Below are positions 1-8,758 of a stretch of DNA of 64,000 nucleotides, in pieces. The stretch covers positions 1 to 64,000 of the forward strand of contig NZ_PYCN01000032.1 in NCBI RefSeq assembly GCF_003062295.1. Direction: 5' to 3'. The first letter of the stretch is position 1, and each line of letters opens with the position of its first letter. The notes below the pieces were generated by a model. That model was not told the DNA's origin. It ran no database searches and was given only the letters and a program-made list of their open reading frames with translations. The translations under genes and the position numbers were made by a program. This DNA comes from Bradyrhizobium algeriense. Its GTDB lineage: Bacteria; Pseudomonadota; Alphaproteobacteria; Rhizobiales; Xanthobacteraceae.

Positions 1-47
1 AACTCGTAAAACAGTGCCGCCTGGTCGACCTGCCGAGGACCCATCAT
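1..47 (-). mobile_element. Transposase N-terminus, cut by window edge
   Basis: Reading the minus strand from position 47 gives two Met codons followed by GPRQVDQAALFYEF, which then runs off the window. From memory this matches the start of IS1182/IS5-like transposases (MMG..., DQ..LFY.F). Only about 16 residues are visible, so family and completeness cannot be judged, and no terminal inverted repeat could be delimited. Confidence 0.5.
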
Positions 48-76
48 CGATTCAAATCTCCACCCACTAAGGGGAA

Positions 77-274
77 ATGAATCAGCGATCTCCTTCGGCT
101 TCAACAGCCGAGTTTTTCAACAAAATCCGCCAGAAGCAGTCGTTAGCCGATTGTCTTTTGACTGAAGCGGATTTCAGTGATCGAATTCCAATGGATAGGG
201 CCGTGATCTTGTGCTGCCGGGCAATTCGGAAGGACGGCCGGGTTGGGTCGAGCGGCCGCCCATGCGAGGTATGA
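77..274 (+). CDS. Hypothetical small protein next to an IS element
   Basis: A 65-residue ORF with a good ribosome-binding sequence (AAGGGGAA) just before its ATG. The N-terminal 50 residues are polar and protein-like (EFFNKIRQKQ, then DFSDRIPMDR), while the end is rich in Gly and Arg and may be read-through. It starts just upstream of the divergent transposase and could be a remnant of a gene hit by that element. No family is recognised. Confidence 0.25.
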   Translation: MNQRSPSASTAEFFNKIRQKQSLADCLLTEADFSDRIPMDRAVILCCRAIRKDGRVGSSGRPCEV

Positions 275-457
275 TCATCGCCATCAAACCTTCGCAATAA
301 GTGCTATCCGTTAATCGAACCCCGACGACCCTTCTATCGGCATAGACTGCCCTCACATCCCTCAATTTCAGGCGCAAAGCGAGCAGCCGGATCCCATCGT
401 ATACTAACTAGCGTAGCCTCGCAGGAGTCGCTCTTCCAGGGAACATGAATTGACCGA

Positions 458-748
458 CTATGGCTTTCCTTCAGCGCGTGGGTCTCGCTTTATCAAGTCA
501 CGGGTGGGCTCCAGGGTTGCGGAGCGCTGCTGTTTCCACATTCCGTATGGTGCAAGAATGTAGCCGCCAATCGCCCAGCCAAACATCCACGACAATGCAA
601 GCCAATCCGGCAACTGAACGAAGGTTCGTGCTCCGGCCGGAACGAACATGCCAGCCACCCAGAGAAGGGCGAATCCCAACGCCTTCATCCAACCATGCTT
701 CCGGACATGAACCAGGTAGGCTCGCAGATAGTCACGAAAATCCTGCAT
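458..748 (-). CDS. Small membrane protein of unknown function
   Basis: The 96-residue product has a basic amphipathic N-terminus (about residues 1-20), then two hydrophobic stretches (about 21-38 and 46-68) and a charged C-terminal tail. This suggests a two-helix inner-membrane protein. It lies downstream of the tautomerase gene on the same strand, 150 bp away, so it may or may not belong to that operon. No family is recognised. Confidence 0.5.
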   Translation of the reverse strand: MQDFRDYLRAYLVHVRKHGWMKALGFALLWVAGMFVPAGARTFVQLPDWLALSWMFGWAIGGYILAPYGMWKQQRSATLEPTRDLIKRDPRAEGKP

Positions 749-900
749 TTTTCCACCCTAGCAGGCTCGCACACATCCGTCACGAGCAGCGATCTGTTCT
801 CAAAGCACGGCATGATGACGCTTCAGGCAGGGAGCGGTTCGGCTCTTGCATTTTAGTATCCGGCTCGGCGAATGCGGTGTCGACCAGCTGCTCCGAGACG

Positions 901-1161
901 TTACCGTTCGGGCTCTTGGTGTGGCTGCCGATGCTCAATTGCGAGCTTTTTGCGATACTCCAGGACAGGAAGCCCTCCCCAGCCCCAATTGCTTGGATCG
1001 ATTTCGTCGATGACCACGAATGTCGCTTCAAGAGGCTTGTTGAGCACATCGAGCAGCAGCTGACTTGCGCCCTTGATCAGAGCGGCTTTTTCAGTCGCAG
1101 TAAGCGATTCGAATCCGCTGAGCGTGCCCTCACGTGTAACCTGTATAGTCACGATAGGCAT
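901..1161 (-). CDS. 4-oxalocrotonate tautomerase family protein
   Basis: An 86-residue protein starting MPIVTIQV. After Met removal this gives the N-terminal proline that is the catalytic base of the tautomerase superfamily. The following helix (TEKAALIKGASQLLLDVL) and strand (TFVVIDEID) fit the 4-OT/MIF-like fold, with a Trp-Gly-rich segment (NWGWGG) typical of the longer subgroup. It is the last clear gene of a minus-strand run that begins at 4369, 38 bp after the SDR. A role in isomerising enols or dehalogenating small acids is inferred. The substrate is unknown. Confidence 0.8.
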   Translation of the reverse strand: MPIVTIQVTREGTLSGFESLTATEKAALIKGASQLLLDVLNKPLEATFVVIDEIDPSNWGWGGLPVLEYRKKLAIEHRQPHQEPER

Positions 1162-1199
1162 GATAGTGTCCTCTTAGCAGCTTTGCCGGTTTAGGTATG

Positions 1200-1910
1200 C
1201 TAATGACCGGCGCTCTGACCGCCGTCGACGTGCAGAATCTCGCCGGTGACGAAAGGCGCGTTCTCCAGGTACAGTACGGCGTCAACGATGTCCCGCGGCT
1301 CTCCCATCCTGCCGACCGGATGCAGTTTCGACAGGAACTCGTGCGTTTCCGCCGCATGCATCGGCGTCCTGATGACACCCGGCGAGACAGCGTTGACCCT
1401 GATCTTGCGCGAGGCGTACTCAATCGCGAGCGACCGCGTTGCGGCATTGAGGCCACCCTTGGTCATTGCGGCAAGGCCTGCGGGTACGCTGCTGTTGGGA
1501 TGATCAACAAGAGAGGTCGTGATCTGCACGATGTGCCCTGAACCTTGCTTCAACATTTCGGCGGCCACGCGCTTCGTGAGGCGGAAAAAACCACCAAGAT
1601 TGGTCGCAACGATGGCCGTATAATCCTCCTCCGTGTAATCGACGAAGGGTTTGGAGATGAAAATACCCGCATTGTTGATAAGGGTGTCAATGCGGCCAAA
1701 GCGAGCGAGCCCTTCCGAAACGATGCGATCCGCCGTCGCCGGATTGGCAATGTCACCGGCGATGTTCAAAACGTTCGCGTCCGACGACGGCTTGATCGAG
1801 CGCGAGTTCGCGATCACGCGGTAATTGTGATCGTGAAATGCCTTGATGAGTTCCGCACCGATGCCTTGGCTTGCGCCCGTGACGATGACGACCTTCTGTT
1901 GAGTACTCAT
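1200..1910 (-). CDS. SDR family oxidoreductase lacking the usual catalytic Tyr
   Basis: A 236-residue short-chain dehydrogenase/reductase. The nucleotide-binding motif TGASQGIG (about residues 12-19), the NNAG motif (about 79-82) and the late PGVIRTPM segment are all present. In the active-site helix the Lys (MTKGGL) is present, but the residue four places before it is Ala where SDRs normally have Tyr. The enzyme may therefore act differently or be a subfamily with another acid. It lies in the detoxification operon between the FMN reductase (40 bp) and the tautomerase (38 bp). Confidence 0.85.
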   Translation of the reverse strand: MSTQQKVVIVTGASQGIGAELIKAFHDHNYRVIANSRSIKPSSDANVLNIAGDIANPATADRIVSEGLARFGRIDTLINNAGIFISKPFVDYTEEDYTAIVATNLGGFFRLTKRVAAEMLKQGSGHIVQITTSLVDHPNSSVPAGLAAMTKGGLNAATRSLAIEYASRKIRVNAVSPGVIRTPMHAAETHEFLSKLHPVGRMGEPRDIVDAVLYLENAPFVTGEILHVDGGQSAGH

Positions 1911-1950
1911 GATATCCTCCGTTGTGTTTGAATGGACGGCTTTCCTAAGA

Positions 1951-2541
1951 TCAATACGGTGGTTGCTTGCGCTGCCGCTGCGCCTTGCCGGCCTCGACCC
2001 ACCACGTCAGGTCGTCGGCAAAGCGCGGGAAGGACTGGTCGAGCGCTTTGCCGCCCTCGCCGGTCGGCTGACTGTCGGCCGACAGAGCCTGTCCGATCGG
2101 TCCAACGGCGATCGTGCTCGAGATCACCACCATGCCCATCTCGGACAACGTGCCGTGCCAGGCGGTGGCGGCGCGCGCTCCGGACAGACGCCCGGCCGAA
2201 TAGCTGACAATCGCGGCGGGCCGCCAGAACCACTCCTCGAGGAAGTGGTCGGTGAGGTTCTTCAGACCGGGCTGGACGCCCCAGTTGTATTCGCCGGTGA
2301 CGAAGATGAACCCGTCCGCCGCCTTGATCTTGTGCGCCAGTTCCTCAAGCGCCGCGGGCGCCTGGCCCCTTGGGTACTCTTTGTACATGCGGTCGAGAAT
2401 CGGAAGGTTGATCGCCTTGGCGTCGATCAGCTCGGCGTCGTCACCTCGGCGGCGCAGCTGGTCGACAACGTATTCGGCAAGCCGGATACCCGTCCGGTCA
2501 AAGCGATAGGAGCCGTAGAAGACGAGGATTCGGTTGCTCAT
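1951..2541 (-). CDS. NADPH-dependent FMN reductase family protein
   Basis: A 196-residue flavodoxin-fold protein of the FMN_red family. It opens with the phosphate-binding loop ILVFYGSYRFDR and has the TGEYNWGVQPGLKN segment that contacts the flavin and is conserved in quinone or azo reductases of this family. The start at 2541 (MSNRILVF) is chosen over an upstream in-frame Met because the fold begins there. Likely activity is two-electron reduction of quinones or other electrophiles with NAD(P)H. It sits in the minus-strand operon 67 bp after the VOC gene. Confidence 0.85.
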   Translation of the reverse strand: MSNRILVFYGSYRFDRTGIRLAEYVVDQLRRRGDDAELIDAKAINLPILDRMYKEYPRGQAPAALEELAHKIKAADGFIFVTGEYNWGVQPGLKNLTDHFLEEWFWRPAAIVSYSAGRLSGARAATAWHGTLSEMGMVVISSTIAVGPIGQALSADSQPTGEGGKALDQSFPRFADDLTWWVEAGKAQRQRKQPPY

Positions 2542-2608
2542 GGGTGTTACTCCGCAGCTGGCTTGAAGGTGCGGTTCGCCGACGCCGGCGGACCGCACAT
2601 GATGATGG

Positions 2609-3274
2609 TTACTTCGGCAGTGGCTTGCCCGCCTGCTCGTTGACGATGTACTCGGCGTACCAGTCCGGCCAGTTCACGTCGCGCTCGCCGGTCAGCTTCT
2701 CATGCTCGCCGTGGGCTGCCGCGGCGCGGCGAAGCGTCGCCGCGAGGTCGGGGACCGACGTGAAGGTCGTGTCACCCTCGACCCGGCCAGGCAGACGGTT
2801 GGTGACTTCCTGCAGCACCCAGCCATTGCCGTCCGGATCGCTGAAGGACGCGAACGAGTGGTAGGTGCGGCGCTGCGGATCCGGGCCGCTGACCCGGAGA
2901 CTTCCGAACAGGTAGGGTTCGTCGGTGCCGGTGTGGACGTTGTCGCCGCCGTGGAAGACCTCGCTGACCTTGACGCCGCGCGCAAGCAGCTCCTTCCGGG
3001 CAGCCTCGATGTCGGACACGATCAGGTACAGGCCCTGGGAGGAGCCCGGCTTCGCCGGCGTGACGTTCTTGCCGAAGATCACCGACGCGCCGGAGCCCGG
3101 CGGCGTGAACTGGATCACGTGGAAGTCGTTGCCATTGGTGAATTCGGCGTCAAAACGCCAACCAAGGTTCGCGTAGAACTCCTTGGCACGCGCAACATCC
3201 GAGACCGGGATGACGGCGATCTCGAACTTCATGTCCGCCAAACGGACCTTGGCGGGATTGATTGCTACTGTCAT
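2609..3274 (-). CDS. VOC (glyoxalase/bleomycin-resistance) family protein
   Basis: The 221-residue protein has a VOC domain in about residues 15-150: FEIAVIPVSDVARAKEFY, then FHVIQFTPPGSG, then a second half ending in SFSDPDGNGWVLQEV. The C-terminal 60 residues form an extra helical part found in a subgroup of these proteins. Members bind a metal and act on glutathione adducts, dioxygen substrates or antibiotics. Here co-operonic hydrolases and reductases suggest handling of reactive electrophiles, which is inference. Confidence 0.85.
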   Translation of the reverse strand: MTVAINPAKVRLADMKFEIAVIPVSDVARAKEFYANLGWRFDAEFTNGNDFHVIQFTPPGSGASVIFGKNVTPAKPGSSQGLYLIVSDIEAARKELLARGVKVSEVFHGGDNVHTGTDEPYLFGSLRVSGPDPQRRTYHSFASFSDPDGNGWVLQEVTNRLPGRVEGDTTFTSVPDLAATLRRAAAAHGEHEKLTGERDVNWPDWYAEYIVNEQAGKPLPK

Positions 3275-3316
3275 GGTTTTCTCCTGTTGTGTGCTGGGTG
3301 TATACGGGCGCTGCGA

Positions 3317-4369
3317 TCACACCTGCGCGGCGACGTCGAGAATGGCCCGTGCGAACGCGCTCGGCGCCTCCTGGGGGAGATTGTGGCCGATGCCGCCGGT
3401 GATGTGCCGGTGCTCGTACTTGCCAGTGAATTTTTTCGCGTAGATGGCGGGATCAGGATGCGGCGCGCCGTTGGCGTCGCTTTCCATAGTAATGGTCGGC
3501 ACACCGATGGTCGGCGCCTCGGCCAGTTGCGCCTCGATCCCGTCGTAAGCCTCTTCGCCCTCGGCCAATCCAAGCCGCCAGCGATAATTGTGAATCACGA
3601 TCGCGACGTGGTCGGGATTGTCGAAGGCCTGTGCGCTGCGCTCGAAAGTGGCATCGTCGAAATTCCACTTCGGCGATGCAAGCTTCCAGATCAGCTTTGC
3701 GAACTCGCGCCGGTTCTTTTCGTAGCCGATACGGCCGCGCTCGGTGGCGAAATAGTATTGATACCACCACTCAAGCTCGGCCTTCGGCGAAAGCGGCATC
3801 TTGCCGGCCTGTTGGTTGCCGATAAGGTAGCCGCTCACGGAGACCATCGCGCTGACACGCTGCGGCCAGAGCGCAGCCATGATGTTGGCGGTGCGCGCGC
3901 CCCAGTCGAAGCCTCCGACGACTGCCTTCTCGATCTTCAGTGCGTCCATCAGCGCGATGATGTCGACTGCAAGCGCCGACTGCTGACCATTTCGAAAGGT
4001 CTCGGTTGAAAGAAAGCGGGTCGTGCCGTAGCCGCGCAGATAGGGCACGATGACGCGGTAGCCTTGGGCGGTCAGGAGAGGCACGACTTCTGCAAAGCTG
4101 TCGATATCGTAGGGCCAGCCGTGCAGCAGCAGGACGGCTGGCCCGCTAACGGGTCCGCTTTCGGTGTATCCGACGTTCAGAAGGCCGGCATTGATTTGCT
4201 TCAGATGCTCAAGAGACGCACTGATCGCCAGCGTCCGTGTCGTCGCATCTGTAACCCCGGCCAGGCTCAGGTGCGCGGCTGCGGTGCCGGTCAATCCAAT
4301 GCTGGTTGCGAGCGCAGCAGCAGATGCGCCGATGAACTCGCGGCGAGTCTGGTTGGCGTCCTTGTGCAT
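3317..4369 (-). CDS. Exported alpha/beta hydrolase, epoxide-hydrolase/dehalogenase type
   Basis: A 350-residue alpha/beta hydrolase. The N-terminus has a twin-arginine signal (QTRREFIGASAAALATS) ending in a TAAA/AHL cleavage region. The mature part has the oxyanion motif HGWP, an Asp nucleophile in GGFDWGA and the catalytic His in GGIGHNLP. This is the pattern of epoxide hydrolases and haloalkane/haloacid dehalogenases, and a serine esterase would differ at the nucleophile. The start at 4369 is supported by GGGAGCAAG just upstream; an in-frame start at 4408 has no such support. It is the first gene of the minus operon and follows the operator at 4451-4480. Confidence 0.85.
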   Translation of the reverse strand: MHKDANQTRREFIGASAAALATSIGLTGTAAAHLSLAGVTDATTRTLAISASLEHLKQINAGLLNVGYTESGPVSGPAVLLLHGWPYDIDSFAEVVPLLTAQGYRVIVPYLRGYGTTRFLSTETFRNGQQSALAVDIIALMDALKIEKAVVGGFDWGARTANIMAALWPQRVSAMVSVSGYLIGNQQAGKMPLSPKAELEWWYQYYFATERGRIGYEKNRREFAKLIWKLASPKWNFDDATFERSAQAFDNPDHVAIVIHNYRWRLGLAEGEEAYDGIEAQLAEAPTIGVPTITMESDANGAPHPDPAIYAKKFTGKYEHRHITGGIGHNLPQEAPSAFARAILDVAAQV

Positions 4370-4450
4370 GGTCTTGCTCCCGTTGAGGCGTCGTCTCTCG
4401 AAGGACATCGGCCTCGTGTGGAAGCGATATGCACCGGATCAGCGATGTTG

Positions 4451-4480
4451 GCTCGTTAAGCGTTGTTAGACGTTGTCAGC
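4451..4480 (-). promoter_or_regulatory. Candidate operator: three TRAC half-sites, 10-bp period
   Basis: On the minus strand the site reads TGAC-N6-TAAC-N6-TAACGAGC, with half-sites starting exactly 10 bp apart (plus-strand GTTA at 4455 and 4465, GTCA at 4475). It lies about 85 bp upstream of the hydrolase start at 4369. The same pattern occurs at 4613-4636 and 8635-8668. Direct repeats on one helical face suit OmpR-type winged helices, and the regulator at 5426-8329 carries one. Confidence 0.65.
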
Positions 4481-4612
4481 GCGACTTCGCAGCGACGGAA
4501 AATGCGCGCCGGCAATGCGGCCCGATGGTTCGCCCAGGCGACCCGAAAGCTCGGGCGTCGACGGCCAGCCAAGACATTGAGACAAAAGGATTTTGTTACC
4601 CTCTCTGCCCTC

Positions 4613-4636
4613 CAACAGCGATTAACAACACCTAAC
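4613..4636 (+). promoter_or_regulatory. Candidate operator upstream of the 4701 gene
   Basis: CAAC at 4613, TAAC at 4623 and TAAC at 4633, spaced 10 bp apart and followed by GGGC. The stretch from the second half-site onward is nearly identical to 8655-8672. It lies 65 bp upstream of the ATG at 4701. Confidence 0.65.
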
Positions 4637-4700
4637 GGGCCAATTAGGGGCTTTTGCGCGATTGTCTGAGCTATCAGGGCGAACGCCGAAAGGACCCGAC

Positions 4701-5417
4701 ATGATTCCGCTGCTCACCGATGCAATCGAGGCCCATGGGGGCCTGGACCGCTGGAAATCTCACCACACGCTCACCGCGACCATCGTCAGCGGCGGCGACC
4801 TTTGGGCACTCAAGGGCGTCCCGCAGGACCCTGTCGCGCGAACAATGCGGGTCGAGCTGCATCGGCAATGGGCCTCGGTAGCGCCGTTCGGAAGTGGCCG
4901 GCATACCGACTTCACATCCGATCGCATCGCCGTTCTTGCGGCTGACGGCAGCGTGGTCGCCGAACGGTCCAACCCCCGCTCTTCGTTTGCGCGGCACGAC
5001 CTGCGGACGAGTTGGGACCCGCTGCATCGCGCTTATTTCAACGGATATGCGCTCTGGACTTACCTCACCACTCCGTTCCTGCTCGCCATGGACGGTTTCA
5101 AGGTCGAGGAAATCGAGCCCTGGCGCGAGGGAGCGGAAACCTGGCGCGGCTTGAGGGCCACTTTTCCTGCAGAGATCGCCAGCCACAGCTCTGAGCAGGA
5201 CTTCTATTTCGGCGAGGACATGCTGATCCGCCGGCACGACTACCACGTGGATATTGCCGGCAGCTTCCCGGCGGCGCAGTACGTCTCCGACCCCGTGAAC
5301 GTGAACGGCATCTGGATTCCGACCCGACGCAGGGCTTATTTGCGCGCCGACGACCTGAGGCCGATGCTCGATACGCTGATGGTGTCGATCGACCTCCACG
5401 ACTTCCGCTTCGGCTGA
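4701..5417 (+). CDS. Conserved protein of unknown function, LolA-like fold possible
   Basis: A 238-residue protein. The ATG at 4701 is preceded by AAAGGA at a good distance; an in-frame TTG at 4662 is less likely. The N-terminus (LLTDAIEAHGGLDRW) and the beta-rich remainder, with an FGEDMLIRRHDYHVD segment and NVNGIWIPTRR, resemble lipoprotein-carrier-like (LolA-type) proteins. No lipobox or clear signal peptide is visible. It is transcribed away from the minus operon, has its own copy of the operator, and ends 9 bp before the convergent regulator gene. Confidence 0.7.
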   Translation: MIPLLTDAIEAHGGLDRWKSHHTLTATIVSGGDLWALKGVPQDPVARTMRVELHRQWASVAPFGSGRHTDFTSDRIAVLAADGSVVAERSNPRSSFARHDLRTSWDPLHRAYFNGYALWTYLTTPFLLAMDGFKVEEIEPWREGAETWRGLRATFPAEIASHSSEQDFYFGEDMLIRRHDYHVDIAGSFPAAQYVSDPVNVNGIWIPTRRRAYLRADDLRPMLDTLMVSIDLHDFRFG

Positions 5418-5425
5418 CGCAGCGG

Positions 5426-8329
5426 CTACTTTGAAGCCTCGCCCAGCAGTTCGCGTGCAGCCTTCAGATCGGCCGTTTCGAACCCTTCCGTGAAGCGGGC
5501 ATAGGTCTCGGCCAGTCCGTCCTGCGGCTTCGCCCTGCGTTGCTTGCGTCGAAATCGGGCCAGCGACGTTTCCGTTCGCAGCCGCCACGACAGCGCGTCC
5601 TGTTTTTCGGCCAGCGCGATCGAGGCCGCAAAGCTTGCTTCCGCCGCCTTCAGGTCTCCGCCGCGCGCCTCGAGTTCACCGCGCAGGCGCAGAAGCTCCG
5701 GTCCGTCGAAAGCTTCGCCGGCCGGCTCGATGCGGGCAATCGCCTCGTGCAGGATGCGCAGCCCCGCCACCAATTGGCCCAGTTCAGCCAACCCCTGCGA
5801 AAGGTCGGAAATGAAGGCGGAGGCATACAGTTCGTAACGGTCCGCATGCAGCCGCGGCAGCACGGCGTGCAGCAACTCGATCCCTTCCTTGAGCTCTCCG
5901 CGCGCGATCATCGTCTGCGCGCGAAAGCCGGTGGCCACGGCCTGATAGGGCGCCAGCGCGTGGCTCGCCGCGTGAATAGAAAGACGACCGGACATCTGTT
6001 CGACCGTGGACCAGTCGCCGATCCAACCATAGAGCGACGCAGACCAGCACAGAGCAATGCAGTGCATCACCGCGTCCTGCGGCGCCGCCGCAGCGGTGAG
6101 CGGGCGGACACATTCGACCGCCTGATCGGGAAACCCGCGCAGCCACAACACGCGCGCGAGCGGAATCTGCGGCGTTCTCGCGTAGGCAAAATGACCTGGC
6201 TGAGCGCCGTGGAGCGAACCTGCGCCCGAAACGGCATCATCCAGATGAAGTTGCGCAGCAGCCTGATCACCAATGAGATGATAGGAAACACCGACCAGCG
6301 CTTTCGCTCCTGCAAGACCCGCCTTGTCGCCGATCTCGCGCGCGACACGTTCGGCTTCAAAAGCAATCGGCAGCAGTTCGCGAAAGTCTCCGGTGCGCCG
6401 ATAGAACATGTTCAAGCGAGCCAGCAGCCGGAATTGGTTGGGACGATCGCCCAGGGCATTGGCGATTTCCAAGCCACGGCGCAGCGCCGCTTCGGCCAGA
6501 TCGCTGTTGCGCTCGGTGAACATGAATGCGTGTCCGAGGGTTGCCTGCAGCTCCAGTTCCCATGCGCTGCCGCGGGTCGAACTGTCGAGCATCGTAAGCG
6601 CGCGGCTCGACCATAGGCGTCCCTCGTCCAGCAGATTGAGCTCGACGAACAGCCTGGCGCAGGCACCAGCCAGCGGCACGCGCAGTCCAGCGCCCTCATC
6701 ATTAGCGAAAGCCCACTTCAGCGCGGCACGCGCGTCGGAAAACAGCAACGTCCGAGTTCGCGAACGTGAAGCCTGGTCGCCACCGCCTGCATCTGCCGCC
6801 GTCGTCTCCAGCACGTGCTGGACATAGCGGGCATGCCGGCGTGCGATACTCGTCGCTTCACCGCTGTCGGCGAGCTTTTGCGTCGCATAGGCCCTGGTGG
6901 TGTCAAGAAGCCGATAGCGCGTCACGGCGCTGTCAGGTCGCACCGAAATCAATGACTTGGCAACGAGTTGCTCCAACGACTCCACAATGCGCTCGGCCGG
7001 ATCCGTCTCCTCGCCCGCGACCATGGCCGCGCCCTGCAACGTGAAGGGAGCGGCGAAGATGGCAAGACGACGGAGAACAATCCTTTCGCTCTCGCTGATC
7101 AGACCATAGCTCCAGTCCAGCGTTGAACCGAGTGTTTGGTGGCGCGGAGGCGCTGTCCGCCGGCCGCGCCACTCCAGCTTTAGCCGGCCGTCGAGCAGCG
7201 TCGCCATCTCGCGCAATCCATGCGTGCCGACCCGCGCGGCGGCGAGTTCGATCGCGAGCGCAATGCCATCGAGCTTGCTGCATATTTCCGCGAGGACCTC
7301 GGCGTCTTCGTCGGCAATTTCCGCGCGATGGCCCGCCGCGGCAGCCCGCTCCGTGAACAGGCGCGCAGCCGGATAGGTAAGCATCTCGCTTGCGCTCAAC
7401 CCTGCACCCTGCGGCGGCCCCTCTAGCGGGACGAGCTCGAAGATCTGCTCGCCTTCCACAAGCAACGACTCGCGGCTCGTGACAAGGATGCTGACACCGG
7501 GCGCCTGCTCGTGGATACGCTCCGCCAGCCTGGCGATGGCCTCGACTACATGCTCGCAACTGTCGAGCACCAGCAGTAGGCGACGGTTGCGCAGGTGAGC
7601 GACGATGCTGTCGGTCGGATCAGAATGGTGCACCACGAGCCCGAGTGCCCAGGCAATCGTGCCGGCGACCAGCGACGCATCCTTCACCATGCTGAAGTCG
7701 AGGAACCGAACCTGGCCGTCGAATTGCGCGGAGAGTTCGTGGGCCAGCGCAACCGCAACGGTGGTCTTGCCGATTCCACCAGGCCCCCTGAGCGTGATGA
7801 AGCGCTCGCTCAGCAAACGCTGCGACACTTCCCGCACAACGTCATCCCGTCCGATCATCCGCTCCAGGCGGTGAGGCAGGACAGGCACAGGCGTCTCAGG
7901 GATGCCCGACCCCTGCACAGGAAGCGCAACCACCGGATGCGCGTCTGCAATGCGCTGCACCGGTGCGACGAAGCAATAACCGCGGCTGGGTATGTTCGTG
8001 ATGTACCGCGCACCCTCTTTGCCATCTCCGAGCGCCTTGCGGACCTCGGCGATATGCACCCGCAAATTGATCTCTTCGACGACAAGGCCCGGCCACCCGT
8101 GGGCCAAAAGCTCATTCTTCGATACGACATCGCCGGCACGGCTGACCAACAGCCGTAGGATATCCAACGCGCGGCTGCCCAGCTTGACGGGCACGCCATC
8201 CCTTTCAAGCAGCCGCGCCTTGTCGTGAAGGGAGAACGGTCCGAAGGAGGCGACTTCTGCATCGTGCAGCGCCTTCACGGGACTCGCGCGAGAAGCGCTC
8301 GTTGTTTCAAGCCCGGTCACTGCGCTCAC
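5426..8329 (-). CDS. Winged-helix STAND-ATPase transcriptional regulator
   Basis: A 967-residue regulator. Residues about 30-120 form an OmpR/PhoB-type winged helix (LGSRALDILRLLVSRAGDVVS, then VHIAEVRKALGDG). Next comes an NB-ARC/AAA-type ATPase with Walker A (GPGGIGKTT, about residue 184) and Walker B (LLLVLDSCEHV). The C-terminal half is helical with tetratricopeptide-like repeats that would sense a ligand or partner. This architecture is known in large signal-transduction ATPases with MalT-like logic. The gene lies between the target operons, which all carry the TAAC repeat, so it is the likely regulator. No clear TAAC repeat was seen directly upstream of its own start. Confidence 0.85.
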   Translation of the reverse strand: MSAVTGLETTSASRASPVKALHDAEVASFGPFSLHDKARLLERDGVPVKLGSRALDILRLLVSRAGDVVSKNELLAHGWPGLVVEEINLRVHIAEVRKALGDGKEGARYITNIPSRGYCFVAPVQRIADAHPVVALPVQGSGIPETPVPVLPHRLERMIGRDDVVREVSQRLLSERFITLRGPGGIGKTTVAVALAHELSAQFDGQVRFLDFSMVKDASLVAGTIAWALGLVVHHSDPTDSIVAHLRNRRLLLVLDSCEHVVEAIARLAERIHEQAPGVSILVTSRESLLVEGEQIFELVPLEGPPQGAGLSASEMLTYPAARLFTERAAAAGHRAEIADEDAEVLAEICSKLDGIALAIELAAARVGTHGLREMATLLDGRLKLEWRGRRTAPPRHQTLGSTLDWSYGLISESERIVLRRLAIFAAPFTLQGAAMVAGEETDPAERIVESLEQLVAKSLISVRPDSAVTRYRLLDTTRAYATQKLADSGEATSIARRHARYVQHVLETTAADAGGGDQASRSRTRTLLFSDARAALKWAFANDEGAGLRVPLAGACARLFVELNLLDEGRLWSSRALTMLDSSTRGSAWELELQATLGHAFMFTERNSDLAEAALRRGLEIANALGDRPNQFRLLARLNMFYRRTGDFRELLPIAFEAERVAREIGDKAGLAGAKALVGVSYHLIGDQAAAQLHLDDAVSGAGSLHGAQPGHFAYARTPQIPLARVLWLRGFPDQAVECVRPLTAAAAPQDAVMHCIALCWSASLYGWIGDWSTVEQMSGRLSIHAASHALAPYQAVATGFRAQTMIARGELKEGIELLHAVLPRLHADRYELYASAFISDLSQGLAELGQLVAGLRILHEAIARIEPAGEAFDGPELLRLRGELEARGGDLKAAEASFAASIALAEKQDALSWRLRTETSLARFRRKQRRAKPQDGLAETYARFTEGFETADLKAARELLGEASK

Positions 8330-8634
8330 CCTTGTCGATGGCTGGCCGGCGAGAATTACTGTACCGCGTTCGCCGCCATCCAGTTTTTTTTCGAGCAGAA
8401 CTGCAGAAAATCCGCGGTCTGTGCCGTTGCAACGTCGTTATCCGGAAGGCTTTGCAGTCCGAGAAGTAGCCGCACTTATTGCGACGTGTAAAGACCGTAG
8501 TGGAGGAATAAGGCGTTTCGAAAACCCCTGATCCGGGCAAATTGCCATCTTCAACTTTGCCCTATTTCGCCACCTGACCCCGGCCATGGATCCTCCGCGC
8601 ACACGGGGTTCGGGCGCAACAATTTCTCCAACGT

Positions 8635-8668
8635 TAGCAATAGGTAACAGCGCTTAACAACACCTAAC
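8635..8668 (+). promoter_or_regulatory. Candidate operator: four half-sites, 10-bp period
   Basis: TAGC at 8635, then TAAC at 8645, 8655 and 8665, each 10 bp apart and followed by GAGC. This is the longest version of the repeat found at three promoters around the STAND regulator. It lies about 90 bp upstream of the epoxide hydrolase start and about 305 bp upstream of the divergent regulator start. Confidence 0.7.
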
Positions 8669-8758
8669 GAGCAATTTTCCGGTTCTCCGGCGACATTCAA
8701 GCCACAGGCGGTGCGCGAACCAGATTGGTCGATGCCCGCTCAGGCAACGGAGAGCAAG

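Noticed and set aside
460..1194. 244-residue plus ORF
   Set aside because: It lies antisense to the 458-748 and 901-1161 genes, and its composition is Arg/Ser/Pro-rich.
2702..4009. 435-residue plus ORF
   Set aside because: Antisense shadow of the VOC and hydrolase genes, which have clear motifs.
5540..6616. 358-residue plus ORF
   Set aside because: Antisense to the TPR-like half of the STAND regulator; Arg/Gln-rich with no motif.
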